Positions 24,277 through 32,121 of a stretch of DNA of 46,451 bases are shown piece by piece. The position numbers and the translations under genes were made by a program. The notes under the pieces are model-generated. The model saw nothing but the letters and a program-made list of their open reading frames with translations, had not been told where the DNA came from and searched no databases. Where the stretch lies: contig NZ_JAAKZY010000070.1 in the NCBI RefSeq assembly GCF_011045015.1, forward strand, positions 1 to 46,451, written 5' to 3'. The stretch is from Streptomyces scabichelini (GTDB taxonomy: Bacteria; Actinomycetota; Actinomycetes; Streptomycetales; Streptomycetaceae). How positions within the stretch are numbered: position 1 is the first letter of the stretch; each line of letters starts with the position of its first letter.

Positions 24277-25932
24277 ATGCAGCCCAGCCGGTACGACGAC
24301 ACCGGCCGCCGGTCCGCCACGAGCAGCCGGTGGGACACGAGGAGACTCAACCAGCCGAGCCGGCTGTGGGGTTCGAACGGCGTGACCTTCGGCCCCGACG
24401 GGCGGCTGTACGTCGCGCAGTTCATCGCCGGGCAGATCAGCGCCGTGGACCCCGCCTCGGGGGACGTCGACGTGGTGGTGCCGCTGGACAGCCCGGTCCA
24501 GGCGCCGGACGACCTCGCGTTCGGGGCGGACGGCTCGATGTACATCGCCGATCTGACTCCGGGCAGGGTGTGGCGCCGCAGCCCGCAGGGCGAGTGCACC
24601 CTTGTCTCCGAGGAGGTGAAGCTGCCCAACGGCATCACCTGCGTCGGCGACCGCCTCTTCGTCAACGAGATGAAGATGGACGGCCGCGTCCTGGAGCTGT
24701 TCCCGGACGGCGGTGACCCGGTGGTACTCACCGACGGGCTGGCCCTGGGCAACGCGATGCAGCTCGGCCCGGACGGCTGCCTGTACTACCCGCACATGAT
24801 GACCAACCAGGTCTGGCGGATACCTCCCGACGGCGGTACGCCCGAACTGGTCGCGGAGGACGTGCACGAGCCGGTCGCGGTGCGCTTCGACAAGGGCGGC
24901 GTCCTGACCGTCCTGTCGCGTGGCGTGGCCGGCATCGTGACCCGTATCGACCTCTTCGGCACCGGCGACCGGTCGATCGTCACCAGCGGTGTCGTGGGCC
25001 TGGACAACGCGGCGTTCGACGCCGAGAACCGCATGTACGTGTCCAGCTTCGCCAGCGGTGGCGTCACGGAGATGCACCCCGACGGCCGGATCAGGGAGAT
25101 CGTGCCGCGCGGGCTCGACGGCCCCTACGGGGTGACGATCGACCTCGGCGGCACGGTGTACGCGGCCGACCACTACCGCGTGGCGCGCCCGGAGCCCACC
25201 GCCGGGGGTGAGCCGGGCGGCGTGACCACGCAGGAGCTGCTGACATTCACCCACGGCATCACCGCCGACAACGGGCTCCTGCACCTCACCTCCCAGTACG
25301 GCAACGTCCAGACCTACGACCCCGTGGAGAAGACCACGCGGGTCCGGGCGACCGGCCTTGACCAGCCGCTGGGCATCGCGGTGGGGCCGGACGGCTCGCT
25401 CGTGGTCGCGGAGGCGGGCGCCGGGCGGATCGTACGGATCGACGCGAGCGACGACTCCGTCACGGTGCTCGCCGAAGGGCTCGACCACCCCGTGGACGTG
25501 GCCTTCGACGCCGAACAGCGCTGTTATGTCAGCGACGACCGGCGTGGGGCGGTGCTCCGTATCGACGACGGGAACGATCAGGGGAACGATCACGGGAAGG
25601 GCGGCGGGAAGGCGGTGCCCGTCGCGGAGGGGCTCGGCGCACCGCAGGGACTGGCGATCCTGGGCGACGAGCTGTTCACGGTGGACACCGAACACCGCAG
25701 GCTGCTGGCGATCTCCCGCACCACGGGCGAGAGCAGGGTCGACGCGGAGGACCTGGCGGTCGGCCTGCCTCCGGGGACCGCCCGCACCGAACAGCCCGCG
25801 CTGTTCGCCCACGGCATGCCCGGCTCTCCCCGGCAGTTCGCGGGTCTCGCCGTCGCTCCGGACGGATCCCTGCTGCTCTCGGCCAACGGCGAGGGGAGTG
25901 TGCTGAAGCTGTCGCCCAGGGGAGCACCCTGA
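24277..25932 (+). CDS. SMP-30/NHL-type beta-propeller protein, 12 blade repeats (probable lactonase-like)
   Basis: 551 aa. I count about 12 repeats of the blade type (G-V/I-A-F-x-P-D-G-x-L-Y-V-A), for example GVTFGPDGRLYVAQF, DLAFGADGSMYIADL, GIAVGPDGSLVVAEA and GLAVAPDGSLLLSAN. A usual SMP-30/gluconolactonase has six blades in about 300 residues, so this is probably two fused six-bladed propellers. The family includes metal-dependent lactonases, suitable for opening the product of the BVMO. There is no signal peptide. A Gly/Asp/His-rich insert interrupts repeat 10 (around 25565-25615). ATG 24277 has GGGAG five bases before it; the frame is open far upstream but only as a shadow of the BVMO gene. 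Confidence 0.88.
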   Translation: MQPSRYDDTGRRSATSSRWDTRRLNQPSRLWGSNGVTFGPDGRLYVAQFIAGQISAVDPASGDVDVVVPLDSPVQAPDDLAFGADGSMYIADLTPGRVWRRSPQGECTLVSEEVKLPNGITCVGDRLFVNEMKMDGRVLELFPDGGDPVVLTDGLALGNAMQLGPDGCLYYPHMMTNQVWRIPPDGGTPELVAEDVHEPVAVRFDKGGVLTVLSRGVAGIVTRIDLFGTGDRSIVTSGVVGLDNAAFDAENRMYVSSFASGGVTEMHPDGRIREIVPRGLDGPYGVTIDLGGTVYAADHYRVARPEPTAGGEPGGVTTQELLTFTHGITADNGLLHLTSQYGNVQTYDPVEKTTRVRATGLDQPLGIAVGPDGSLVVAEAGAGRIVRIDASDDSVTVLAEGLDHPVDVAFDAEQRCYVSDDRRGAVLRIDDGNDQGNDHGKGGGKAVPVAEGLGAPQGLAILGDELFTVDTEHRRLLAISRTTGESRVDAEDLAVGLPPGTARTEQPALFAHGMPGSPRQFAGLAVAPDGSLLLSANGEGSVLKLSPRGAP

Positions 25933-25994
25933 CCCAGGGGAGCACCATGGAGGGAGTAACCGGGGTTGGGCTGAACGGTCGGGAGCGAATTTAG

Positions 25995-26021
25995 TTGAGT
26001 TACGCAATGAGATGGTAAAGT
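25995..26021 (+). promoter_or_regulatory. Promoter and candidate operator of the marR gene
   Basis: TTGAGT (25995-26000) and TAAAGT (26016-26021) could be -35 and -10 with a 15-base spacer, placing the transcript start at or next to ATG 26029. TTG-N7-CAA (25995-26007) has the arm pattern of MarR sites. There is no Shine-Dalgarno, so the message may be leaderless. Confidence 0.4.
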
Positions 26022-26028
26022 GATCCGT

Positions 26029-26550
26029 ATGTCCACACCATCGCCGGCGACCACCCCCGCCTCCACGGAAGTGACCGAGATCGAGCGGGCGCTCACGCGC
26101 ATCGCCTATCTCATGGGCCGAACCCGCCAGCACGACCGGCTCATGGCGCTGGCCGGAGTGCCGCTGGACCGCGCCGCCGTGGCACTGCTGCGGCAGATCG
26201 GCGACTCCGAGCCGGCACGCCCCGGCGAGCTGGCGAACCGGCTGGCCGTGGAGGCCTCCCACGTGACCCGGCAGGTGCAGCAGCTGGAGAAGGCCGGCTA
26301 CGTCACCCGCGTACCCGACCCGGAGGACCGCCGCGCCCAGCGCATCCAGATCACCCAGACCGGTCAGGAAGCCGTCGACCGCATCCGTGAGACCAGCGCC
26401 CGCGGCATGCAGATGGCCCTGTCCGGCTGGTCGCCCGAGGAACTCCGGCAGCTCGCCACGCTCTTCCACCGCATGGTCGACGACTTCCTCTCCTACGCCG
26501 CCGAAACGGGCGCCGGAGAGGAAGCCGCCCCGGCGGCCCGCAAGGTCTGA
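26029..26550 (+). CDS. MarR-family transcriptional regulator
   Basis: 173 aa. The winged HTH is at about residues 45-115: LDRAAVALLRQIGDSEPARP, ELANRLAVEASHVTRQVQQL, and the wing YVTRVPDPEDRRAQRIQIT. MarR proteins are dimeric and usually released from DNA by small phenolic or other ligands. It follows the ring-cleavage operon by 96 bp with its own promoter, so it may control that operon or the convergent dioxygenase. ATG 26029 is preferred to GTG 26020 because of the promoter position. Confidence 0.92.
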   Translation: MSTPSPATTPASTEVTEIERALTRIAYLMGRTRQHDRLMALAGVPLDRAAVALLRQIGDSEPARPGELANRLAVEASHVTRQVQQLEKAGYVTRVPDPEDRRAQRIQITQTGQEAVDRIRETSARGMQMALSGWSPEELRQLATLFHRMVDDFLSYAAETGAGEEAAPAARKV

Positions 26551-26574
26551 CCGGGTGCCGCACGGGCGACGGGA

Positions 26575-27510
26575 TCAGTACGGTCTGTCGCCCTCGATGG
26601 CGACGCGTTCGGCCACCCGGCGGTGCGGGGCGTAGTCGTTGACCGCGTAGTGCTGGGTGGCTCGGTTGTCCCAGAACGCGACGTCGCCCGGCTGCCAGTG
26701 GAAGCGAACCTGGTACTCCGGCACATGGGCCTGCCGGCACAGGTAGCTCAGCAGCCGGTCGCTCTCGCCGCGCTCCATCCCGGTGATCCGGGTCGTGAAG
26801 GAGGCGTTGACGAAGAGCAGCCGCCGTCCGGTCTCCGGGTGGGTGCGCACGACCGGGTGCTCCACGGGCGGGAAGGCGTCCTGGAACGGGGCGAGCCGCT
26901 CGGGCCCGTAGAAGCGGGCGAAGCCGGGAATGAAGTCGTGCACGGCGGTGGCCCCGTCGATCCGGTCCTTCACCTCCGCCGGCAGGTTGTCGTATGCGGC
27001 GGCCATGTCCGCCCACATCGTGTCCCCGCCGAACGGCGGGACCTCCCGGAGCTGGAGCACGGCGCCGAGCGCGGGCCGCTCCCGGAAGGTGACATCGGTG
27101 TGCCAGATGTTCTCGAACGTCGGCGTGCCACTACTGCCCTTGTCGAAGCGGACCACGTCCTCGGTGGAGCCCGTGGCGAGCAGGGGATTGGTCTCCAACT
27201 CGCCCCAGTGCCGGGCGAATTCACGCTGCTGTGCGGAGGTCAGGTGCGCCCCGCGGAAGAAGAGCACCTTCCACTCCAGCAGGGCGCGGTTCAACTCCTC
27301 GCGCAGCGCGGGCTCCAGCGGTCCTGACAGATCGACTCCCCGCAGCTCCGCACCGATGGTGCGCCCCAGGGGCACGACCTCGAAGCGCTCGTACGGGCGC
27401 TCCTCCCACCCCTCGGGCAGGCGCCGCAGCGTACGGGGCCCTTCGTACATGCCGTCCGGTGGGGTCTGCGCCTCGCGCAGGGTGGTGGGTCTGGTCTCGA
27501 TGACGGTCAC
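26575..27510 (-). CDS. TauD/TfdA-family Fe(II)/2-oxoglutarate dioxygenase
   Basis: 311 aa. The iron ligands are in IWHTDVTF (His-x-Asp) and RATQHYAVNDY (distal His). The 2-oxoglutarate-binding Arg is in the C-terminal HRRVAERVAIEG. SGPLEPALREELNRALLEWK and VLFFRGAHLT are typical of the TauD group, which oxidises sulfonates, alkyl sulfates or aryloxy acids. The leader with a Cys-containing peptide points to sulfur supply, hence a sulfonate or sulfate-ester substrate. GTG 27510 has AGGAGA nine bases before it; the frame is open further to 27645. Convergent with marR. Confidence 0.93.
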   Translation of the reverse strand: MTVIETRPTTLREAQTPPDGMYEGPRTLRRLPEGWEERPYERFEVVPLGRTIGAELRGVDLSGPLEPALREELNRALLEWKVLFFRGAHLTSAQQREFARHWGELETNPLLATGSTEDVVRFDKGSSGTPTFENIWHTDVTFRERPALGAVLQLREVPPFGGDTMWADMAAAYDNLPAEVKDRIDGATAVHDFIPGFARFYGPERLAPFQDAFPPVEHPVVRTHPETGRRLLFVNASFTTRITGMERGESDRLLSYLCRQAHVPEYQVRFHWQPGDVAFWDNRATQHYAVNDYAPHRRVAERVAIEGDRPY

Positions 27511-27629
27511 AGGGGTCTCCTGGTGTGTGAGCAGGCAGGGATGGACCCGGCAGTGGGAATGCCGGGGAGAAGGCGGGAGAAGGCCGGGGAGAACACAGCT
27601 GACGGATGGCAGATTTCGATGTCTGTCAT
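27507..27629 (-). CDS. Possible 40-aa upstream ORF coupled to the dioxygenase gene
   Basis: ATG at 27629 opens a frame beginning MTDIEICHPSAVFSPAFSRL and ending in HTRRPL, whose TGA overlaps the GTG of the dioxygenase gene (GTGA). It contains two Cys codons. No clear Shine-Dalgarno is seen, and the protein looks like no family I know. It could be a regulatory uORF between the leader peptide and the enzyme, or chance. Confidence 0.3.
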   Translation of the reverse strand: MTDIEICHPSAVFSPAFSRLLPGIPTAGSIPACSHTRRPL

Positions 27630-27650
27630 CCACTCGGGCATTCACCCGAG
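27605..27650 (-). promoter_or_regulatory. Two hairpins between leader peptide and dioxygenase (candidate attenuator)
   Basis: On the transcript strand CTCGGG-N6-CCCGAG (27650-27633) is a perfect 6-bp hairpin that contains the stop codon of the leader peptide in its loop. It is followed by GATGACAG-N10-CTGCCATC (27630-27605) with 7 of 8 pairs. A ribosome stalled in or released from the leader peptide would decide whether the first hairpin forms. Confidence 0.45.
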
Positions 27651-27689
27651 GCAGAGATGCACTCGCATCCGCTCAAGGCGGACGTGCAC
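27642..27689 (-). CDS. Cys-containing leader peptide upstream of the TauD-type gene
   Basis: A GTG-started 15-codon frame reads VHVRLERMRVHLCLG and stops at 27642. The spacing H-V-x-L-x-R-(5)-C is the one I know from short actinobacterial 'putative leader peptides' (HVDLxRxxSAxC type) found in front of sulfate, sulfonate and cysteine genes, which couple Cys-tRNA supply to expression. Here the Cys codon is two codons before the stop and the stop lies in a hairpin loop. It lies 132 bases from the dioxygenase GTG. No strong Shine-Dalgarno is seen. Confidence 0.65.
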   Translation of the reverse strand: MHVRLERMRVHLCLG

Positions 27690-27700
27690 TCGAAAACATC

Positions 27701-27869
27701 CGGGCCGTCGAGGCCCGCAAAGGAGGGCCGGGGCACAGCCCCGGCGGCGGCGCAGCTATCGGCCGGAACGCTCGCAGCCGGTCCGATCCGGGACGCGCAG
27801 AGGTCCCATCGTGTCGAGCCGTTGCCTGGTCATGCGGTCATAGTGCGATCTCTGTCGCGCCACTGTCAA
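27701..27869 (-). promoter_or_regulatory. Promoter-leader region of the TauD-type gene
   Basis: On the minus strand TTGACA (27869-27864) and CACTAT (27845-27840), 18 apart, could be the promoter. The leader then contains two GC hairpins, GCCGGGGC/GCCCCGGC (27727-27745, 3-base loop) and CGGGCC/GGCCCG (27701-27717), before the leader peptide. Together with the downstream hairpins this makes the whole 406-bp gap between the dioxygenase and the PAS protein a structured control region; I see no further gene in it. Confidence 0.4.
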
Positions 27870-27916
27870 CGACAGCCGGGTTGATGTGAGGCCACGAAGG
27901 GATCATTCTGGGGCAT

Positions 27917-30256
27917 ATGGAGCATGTCGCCGCTGCGGCGCTCGTCGATGCACAGGGAACGGTGACGGGGTGGAGCGACGGTGCCCGGCGGCTGACGGGG
28001 TACGCGGCCGAGGAAGTCGTGGGCCGGGCGGCGCGTGAGCTGCTCGCCGAGGATGTGCCGTCCGAGACCGTCGCAGCGCTGACGGGCACCGTCGTGCTGC
28101 GTCACCGGGACGGTTCTCCCGTCGCACTCGCCCTCAGGGTGAGCCCCGTGCTGGGCGCGGACGGCGAACCCGACGGATTCGCGGTCACCGCGGAGCGGTC
28201 CGGCGGACCGGGCCCCAGCCTGGCGGCGCAGGCCTTCGAGCAGGCGTCCATGTCGATGTCGGTCTTCGACACCCGGCAGCACTACCTGCGCCTCAACGAT
28301 GTGGCCTGCCAGGTGATGGGAGTCCCGGAGGACGCCCTGCTCGGCCGGTACTACCCGGACACCGTGGAGGACGCCGATCACAGCCGGGGCTTTCTCGATC
28401 ACATGCGCCAGGTCGTCGAGACCGGCGAACCCGTCCACTACGAGAGCTTCACCCGCGCACCGTCCGGCACGCGGTACCACGCCTGGAACCTCGAGATGTG
28501 GCCGGTACGGAATCCCTCCGGCGAGCTGGTCGGCACCGCCCTGGCCGCGTTCGACAGCAGTGAGCAGCACTGGGCACGCCAGCGGCTGGCCCTGCTGAAC
28601 GAGGCGGCCGCCTCCATCGGCACCACCCTGGACGTGGTGCGCACCGCCGAGGAACTGGTGGGGCTCGTGGTCCCGCGGTTCGCCGACTTCGCCAGCGTGG
28701 ACCTGCTCGACTGGGTCCTCGGAGCCGACGAACCGCCGGTGGCGCAGCGCACCGGCGTCGTGCTGCGCCGGGTCTCGCACCGGTCCGTCACCACGGGCAC
28801 ACCGGAGGCGGCCGTCGAGCTGGGCGAGGCGGACACCTATCCGCCGTTCTCGCCGCCCGCGCGGGCGCTGCTGGACGGGCGGGCGGTGCTCAGCGGGGCC
28901 GGGGAACCGGAATTCGACCGGTGGCTGAGCGGCCACGAGGCACGCGGCGCCAAGAACCGTGCGTACGGGGTGACCATCCACTCGCTGCTCGCGGTCCCGT
29001 TGCGGGCCCGTGGCACCACGCTGGGCGTCGCGGTCTTCGTCCGGGCCGTCAACCCGGATCCGTACGCCGGTGACGACGTCGTTCTCGCCGAGGAACTGGC
29101 GAGCCGGGCCGCCGTCTGCGTGGACAACGCCCGCCGCTTCGCCCGCGAGCGGTCGACCGCGCTGGCCCTCCAGCACAGCCTGCTGCCGCGGGGGCTGCCC
29201 GGACAGGCGGCCGTGGAGGTGGCCCACCGCTACCTCCCGAGTGGCGCCGCGGCCGGCATCGGCGGCGACTGGTTCGATGCGATCCCGCTGTCCGGCAGCC
29301 GGGTCGCCCTGGTCGTCGGGGACGTGGTCGGGCACGGCATCCAGTCGTCCGCGACCATGGGGCGCCTGCGCACGGCCGTACGAACCCTCGCCGATGTGGA
29401 TCTGCCGCCGGACGAACTCCTCACCCATCTCGACGACTTGGTGACCCATCTGGCGACGGACGAGGGCACCGAGGACGTCGCGGAGCTGGGGGCGACCTGT
29501 CTGTACGCGGTCTACGACCCCGTCTCACGCCGCCTGACCGTGGCCGGTGCCGGACATCCGCCACCGGCCGTCCTCCTGCCCGACGGCACCACGCGGCTCG
29601 TCGAGATGTCCGCCGGGCCGCCGCTCGGGGTGGGCGGCCTGCCGTTCGAGGCGTCGGAACTGGAGCTGCCCGAGGGTTCGCTGATCGCCCTCTACACGGA
29701 CGGACTGATCGAGGGGCGCGACCGCGACCTCGACCGCGGCACTGCCGAGCTGTGCCGTGCGCTGACCGTCCCCGCGCATTCGCTGGACGCCTTGTGCGAC
29801 GCGGTGCTCAAGTCCGTACTGCCGCCGCAGCCCACCGACGACGTGGCCCTGCTCCTGGCCCGCACCCGCGCGCTGGGCGCAGACCAGGTGGCCACCTGGG
29901 ACATCCCGCCGGACCCCGAACGCGTGGCCGCCACCCGGCAGTACGCCACCGAGCAGCTCACCGAATGGGGCCTGGACGAGGCCGCCTTCGTCACCGAGCT
30001 CGTCGTCAGCGAACTGGTCACCAACGCGATCCGCTACGGCGAACCCCCCATCAGGCTGCGCCTGATCCGCGACCGCACTCTCATCTGCGAGGTCTCCGAC
30101 GGCAGCTCCACCTCACCGCATCTGCGCCGCGCGCACGTCTTCGACGAGGGAGGCCGCGGTCTGCTGCTCGTCGCCCAGCTCACCGAGCGGTGGGGCAGCC
30201 GGCAGACCGTCAACGGCAAGACGATCTGGGCGGAACAGCCGTTGCCGCCGGGCTGA
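27917..30256 (+). CDS. PAS-PAS-GAF-SpoIIE phosphatase with C-terminal HATPase (signalling protein)
   Basis: 779 aa, soluble. Order of domains: PAS at about 3-95 (DAQGTVTGWSDGARRLTGYA), second PAS at about 105-215 (FEQASMSMSVFDTRQHYLRL), GAF at about 225-400, PP2C/SpoIIE phosphatase at about 420-640 (GIGGDWFDAIPLSGSRVALV, GDVVGHGIQS, LYTDGLIEGR) and an RsbW-like HATPase at about 650-775 (LVVSELVTNAIRYGEPPIRL, GGRGLLLVAQL). Such Streptomyces proteins act in anti-sigma/anti-anti-sigma partner switching, sensing small ligands or redox by PAS/GAF. No sigma or anti-sigma partner is encoded nearby. The ATG may be nearly leaderless (CATTCT at 27904-27909). Confidence 0.92.
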   Translation: MEHVAAAALVDAQGTVTGWSDGARRLTGYAAEEVVGRAARELLAEDVPSETVAALTGTVVLRHRDGSPVALALRVSPVLGADGEPDGFAVTAERSGGPGPSLAAQAFEQASMSMSVFDTRQHYLRLNDVACQVMGVPEDALLGRYYPDTVEDADHSRGFLDHMRQVVETGEPVHYESFTRAPSGTRYHAWNLEMWPVRNPSGELVGTALAAFDSSEQHWARQRLALLNEAAASIGTTLDVVRTAEELVGLVVPRFADFASVDLLDWVLGADEPPVAQRTGVVLRRVSHRSVTTGTPEAAVELGEADTYPPFSPPARALLDGRAVLSGAGEPEFDRWLSGHEARGAKNRAYGVTIHSLLAVPLRARGTTLGVAVFVRAVNPDPYAGDDVVLAEELASRAAVCVDNARRFARERSTALALQHSLLPRGLPGQAAVEVAHRYLPSGAAAGIGGDWFDAIPLSGSRVALVVGDVVGHGIQSSATMGRLRTAVRTLADVDLPPDELLTHLDDLVTHLATDEGTEDVAELGATCLYAVYDPVSRRLTVAGAGHPPPAVLLPDGTTRLVEMSAGPPLGVGGLPFEASELELPEGSLIALYTDGLIEGRDRDLDRGTAELCRALTVPAHSLDALCDAVLKSVLPPQPTDDVALLLARTRALGADQVATWDIPPDPERVAATRQYATEQLTEWGLDEAAFVTELVVSELVTNAIRYGEPPIRLRLIRDRTLICEVSDGSSTSPHLRRAHVFDEGGRGLLLVAQLTERWGSRQTVNGKTIWAEQPLPPG

Positions 30257-30299
30257 CTCGGTCGCCTTCGCGAACGGCGGGCGTGTTGTACTGGGCCGC

Positions 30300-31253
30300 A
30301 TGTCCCACTGCTGTTCCCCCGGCCGGTCCCCCGAAGCGGTACCCGCCGCACACGCCGCATCCGCTCTCCCCGCCCCCGGTGGCGGCACGGCACTGCGCGG
30401 GCCCACGGTGGCGCTGCCCGGCGGCACCTTCCGTATGGGCAGCGAGGACGCGGACACCAACCCCGGTGACGGCGAGGGCCCGGTCCGCGAGGTGACCGTC
30501 GGGCCGTTCGAGATCGATACCCGCGCCGTCACCAACGAACGCTTCGCCGCGTTCGTGGACGCGACCGGCTACCGCACCGACGCCGAACGGTTCGGCTGGT
30601 CGTACGTCTTCGCCAGGTTCCTGCCGGGGGAGTTGCGGAAGGTGTCACCGCGTCCTGAGGGCACGCCGTGGTGGTGCGGTGTGCAGGGCGCGCTCTGGTC
30701 GGCTCCGGAAGGCCCCGGCAGCGACCTCTCCGACCGCTGGGACCACCCGGTCGTCCACGTCTCCTGGGCCGACGCGCTCGCCTTCTGCCGCTGGGAGGGC
30801 TCCCGGCTGCCCACCGAGGCCGAATGGGAGTACGCGGCCCGCGGCGGCCTCGACCAGAAACGCTTCCCCTGGGGAGACGAGCTCACGCCGGACGGCGAAC
30901 ACCGCTGCAACATCTGGCAGGGCCGCTTCCCGTTCCGCAACACCGCCGAGGACGGCTACGAAGGCACCGCCCCCGTCGACGCCTTCCCGCCCAACGGATT
31001 CGGCCTGTTCAACACGTCCGGCAACGTCTGGGAGTGGTGCGCCGACTGGTGGGGCACCGACCATGGCGCCGGGCCGCACGTCGACCCCACGGGACCCGAC
31101 CACGGCCCGGCCCGCGTGATGCGCGGCGGCTCCTACCTGTGCCACGACTCCTACTGCAACCGCTACCGCGTCGCCGCGCGCACCGGCAACACCCCGGACA
31201 GCTCGTCGGGCAATACCGGCTTCCGCTGCGTACGCGACCGTACGACGGGCTGA
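30300..31253 (+). CDS. Formylglycine-generating enzyme
   Basis: 317 aa. The SUMF1-type fold runs from LPGGTFRMGSEDADTNPGDG to the end. The copper-site cysteines are Cys281 and Cys286 in SYLCHDSYCNRYRVAART, followed by NTPDSSSGNTGFRC, as in the Streptomyces coelicolor enzyme. It oxidises the Cys of CxPxR in type I sulfatases to formylglycine, using O2. No sulfatase gene is in the window, so the clients are elsewhere. It lies 43 bp after the PAS protein, and its stop is one base from the stop of the convergent permease gene. Confidence 0.93.
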   Translation: MSHCCSPGRSPEAVPAAHAASALPAPGGGTALRGPTVALPGGTFRMGSEDADTNPGDGEGPVREVTVGPFEIDTRAVTNERFAAFVDATGYRTDAERFGWSYVFARFLPGELRKVSPRPEGTPWWCGVQGALWSAPEGPGSDLSDRWDHPVVHVSWADALAFCRWEGSRLPTEAEWEYAARGGLDQKRFPWGDELTPDGEHRCNIWQGRFPFRNTAEDGYEGTAPVDAFPPNGFGLFNTSGNVWEWCADWWGTDHGAGPHVDPTGPDHGPARVMRGGSYLCHDSYCNRYRVAARTGNTPDSSSGNTGFRCVRDRTTG

Positions 31254-31261
31254 CTCAGCCC
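31247..31261. terminator. Small hairpin over two convergent stop codons
   Basis: GGGCT-GACTC-AGCCC holds the TGA of the formylglycine enzyme gene (31251-31253) and the TCA (stop) of the permease gene (31255-31257). The stem is only 5 bp, so terminator strength is doubtful; it may simply limit read-through. Confidence 0.3.
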
Positions 31262-32109
31262 TTGACGGCCGAGCTGGCGACGCCCTGGACGAACCACCGC
31301 TGGAAGAAGACGAAGACGACCAGCACGGGCAGCACCAGAAGCACACCGAAGGCGAGGATCTGGCCCCAGTCCGGAGGCAGTTGGACCTGGAAGACGCTCA
31401 TCTCCAGCGGCAGCGGCCGTACCGACGGGTCGGAGACCATCAGCACCGGCCACAGGAACGAGCCCCACTGGATGAGGAAGGTCAGGATCGCCACGGAGGC
31501 GAAGGCCGGCTTCGACATCGGGACGATGATGGCGAAGAAGGTGCGCCAGGGGCCCGCGCCGTCGATGCGGGCGGCTTCCTCGATACTCGGCGGGATCGTG
31601 CGGAAGAACGTGTGGAACTGGTAGACCGAGAAGGCGTTGGCGATGAACGGCAGCGCCAGGATGGGGAGCGTGTTGCGCTGGTCGTTGAACATGTAGAAGA
31701 GCGGCACGGCCACCGACTCGAACGGGATCAGCATCAGCAGCAGGATGAGGGTGAAGACGGCGTTCTGCCCGCGCCACTTCAGCCGTGAAAGCCCGTACGC
31801 AGCCATGGAGTTGACGAAGAGACCGCCCGTCACGACCACGAAGGCCAGCAGCAGCGAGATGCCCATGAAGCGCCAGAAGTAGCCGGTGCTCTCGGAGTTG
31901 AGGCTGTCGAGGACGGCTGTGTAGTTGTCGAACGACAGGTTGGTGGGCAGGAAGCCGGACAGACCGTCGAGAACTTCGTCGGACGGCTTGAGGCTGCCGA
32001 TGAGCAGGTAGATGGCGGGCAGCGCGAAGACGAACGCCAGGACGGACAGGACGGCGTAGTCGAGGAAGCGGCGCAGGGGAGTGCGGGTGAGGCCCGGGTT
32101 CATGCTCAT
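31255..32109 (-). CDS. Carbohydrate ABC transporter permease (MalG type), locus A
   Basis: 284 aa with six predicted membrane helices. The cytoplasmic EAA loop, which docks the ATPase, reads EEAARIDGAGPWRTFFAIIV, near residue 190. It pairs with the MalF-type permease encoded upstream (12 bases apart) and the lipoprotein at 33182. No ATPase gene is present, so a shared ATPase such as MsiK is inferred. Last gene of the minus-strand operon. Confidence 0.94.
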   Translation of the reverse strand: MSMNPGLTRTPLRRFLDYAVLSVLAFVFALPAIYLLIGSLKPSDEVLDGLSGFLPTNLSFDNYTAVLDSLNSESTGYFWRFMGISLLLAFVVVTGGLFVNSMAAYGLSRLKWRGQNAVFTLILLLMLIPFESVAVPLFYMFNDQRNTLPILALPFIANAFSVYQFHTFFRTIPPSIEEAARIDGAGPWRTFFAIIVPMSKPAFASVAILTFLIQWGSFLWPVLMVSDPSVRPLPLEMSVFQVQLPPDWGQILAFGVLLVLPVLVVFVFFQRWFVQGVASSAVKG

Positions 32110-32121
32110 GGTCAGCCCTTG

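Noticed and set aside
22855..25932. 1025-codon frame ending in the propeller protein
   Set aside because: The first 470 codons are an Arg/Pro-rich shadow of the BVMO gene; the start at 24277 has a ribosome site.
24133..26469. 778-codon open frame on the minus strand
   Set aside because: Antisense shadow of the propeller and MarR genes; its protein is low-complexity Val/Gly/Arg/His with no domain, and the plus-strand genes have clear motifs.
18830..27510. Antibiotic biosynthesis cluster
   Set aside because: P450 and BVMO occur in such clusters, but no polyketide, peptide or terpene synthase is in the window, and the SDR/lactonase-like context fits catabolism better.
27866..29449. 527-codon minus-strand frame opposite the PAS/SpoIIE gene
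   Set aside because: No domain; the plus strand encodes intact PAS, GAF and phosphatase motifs.
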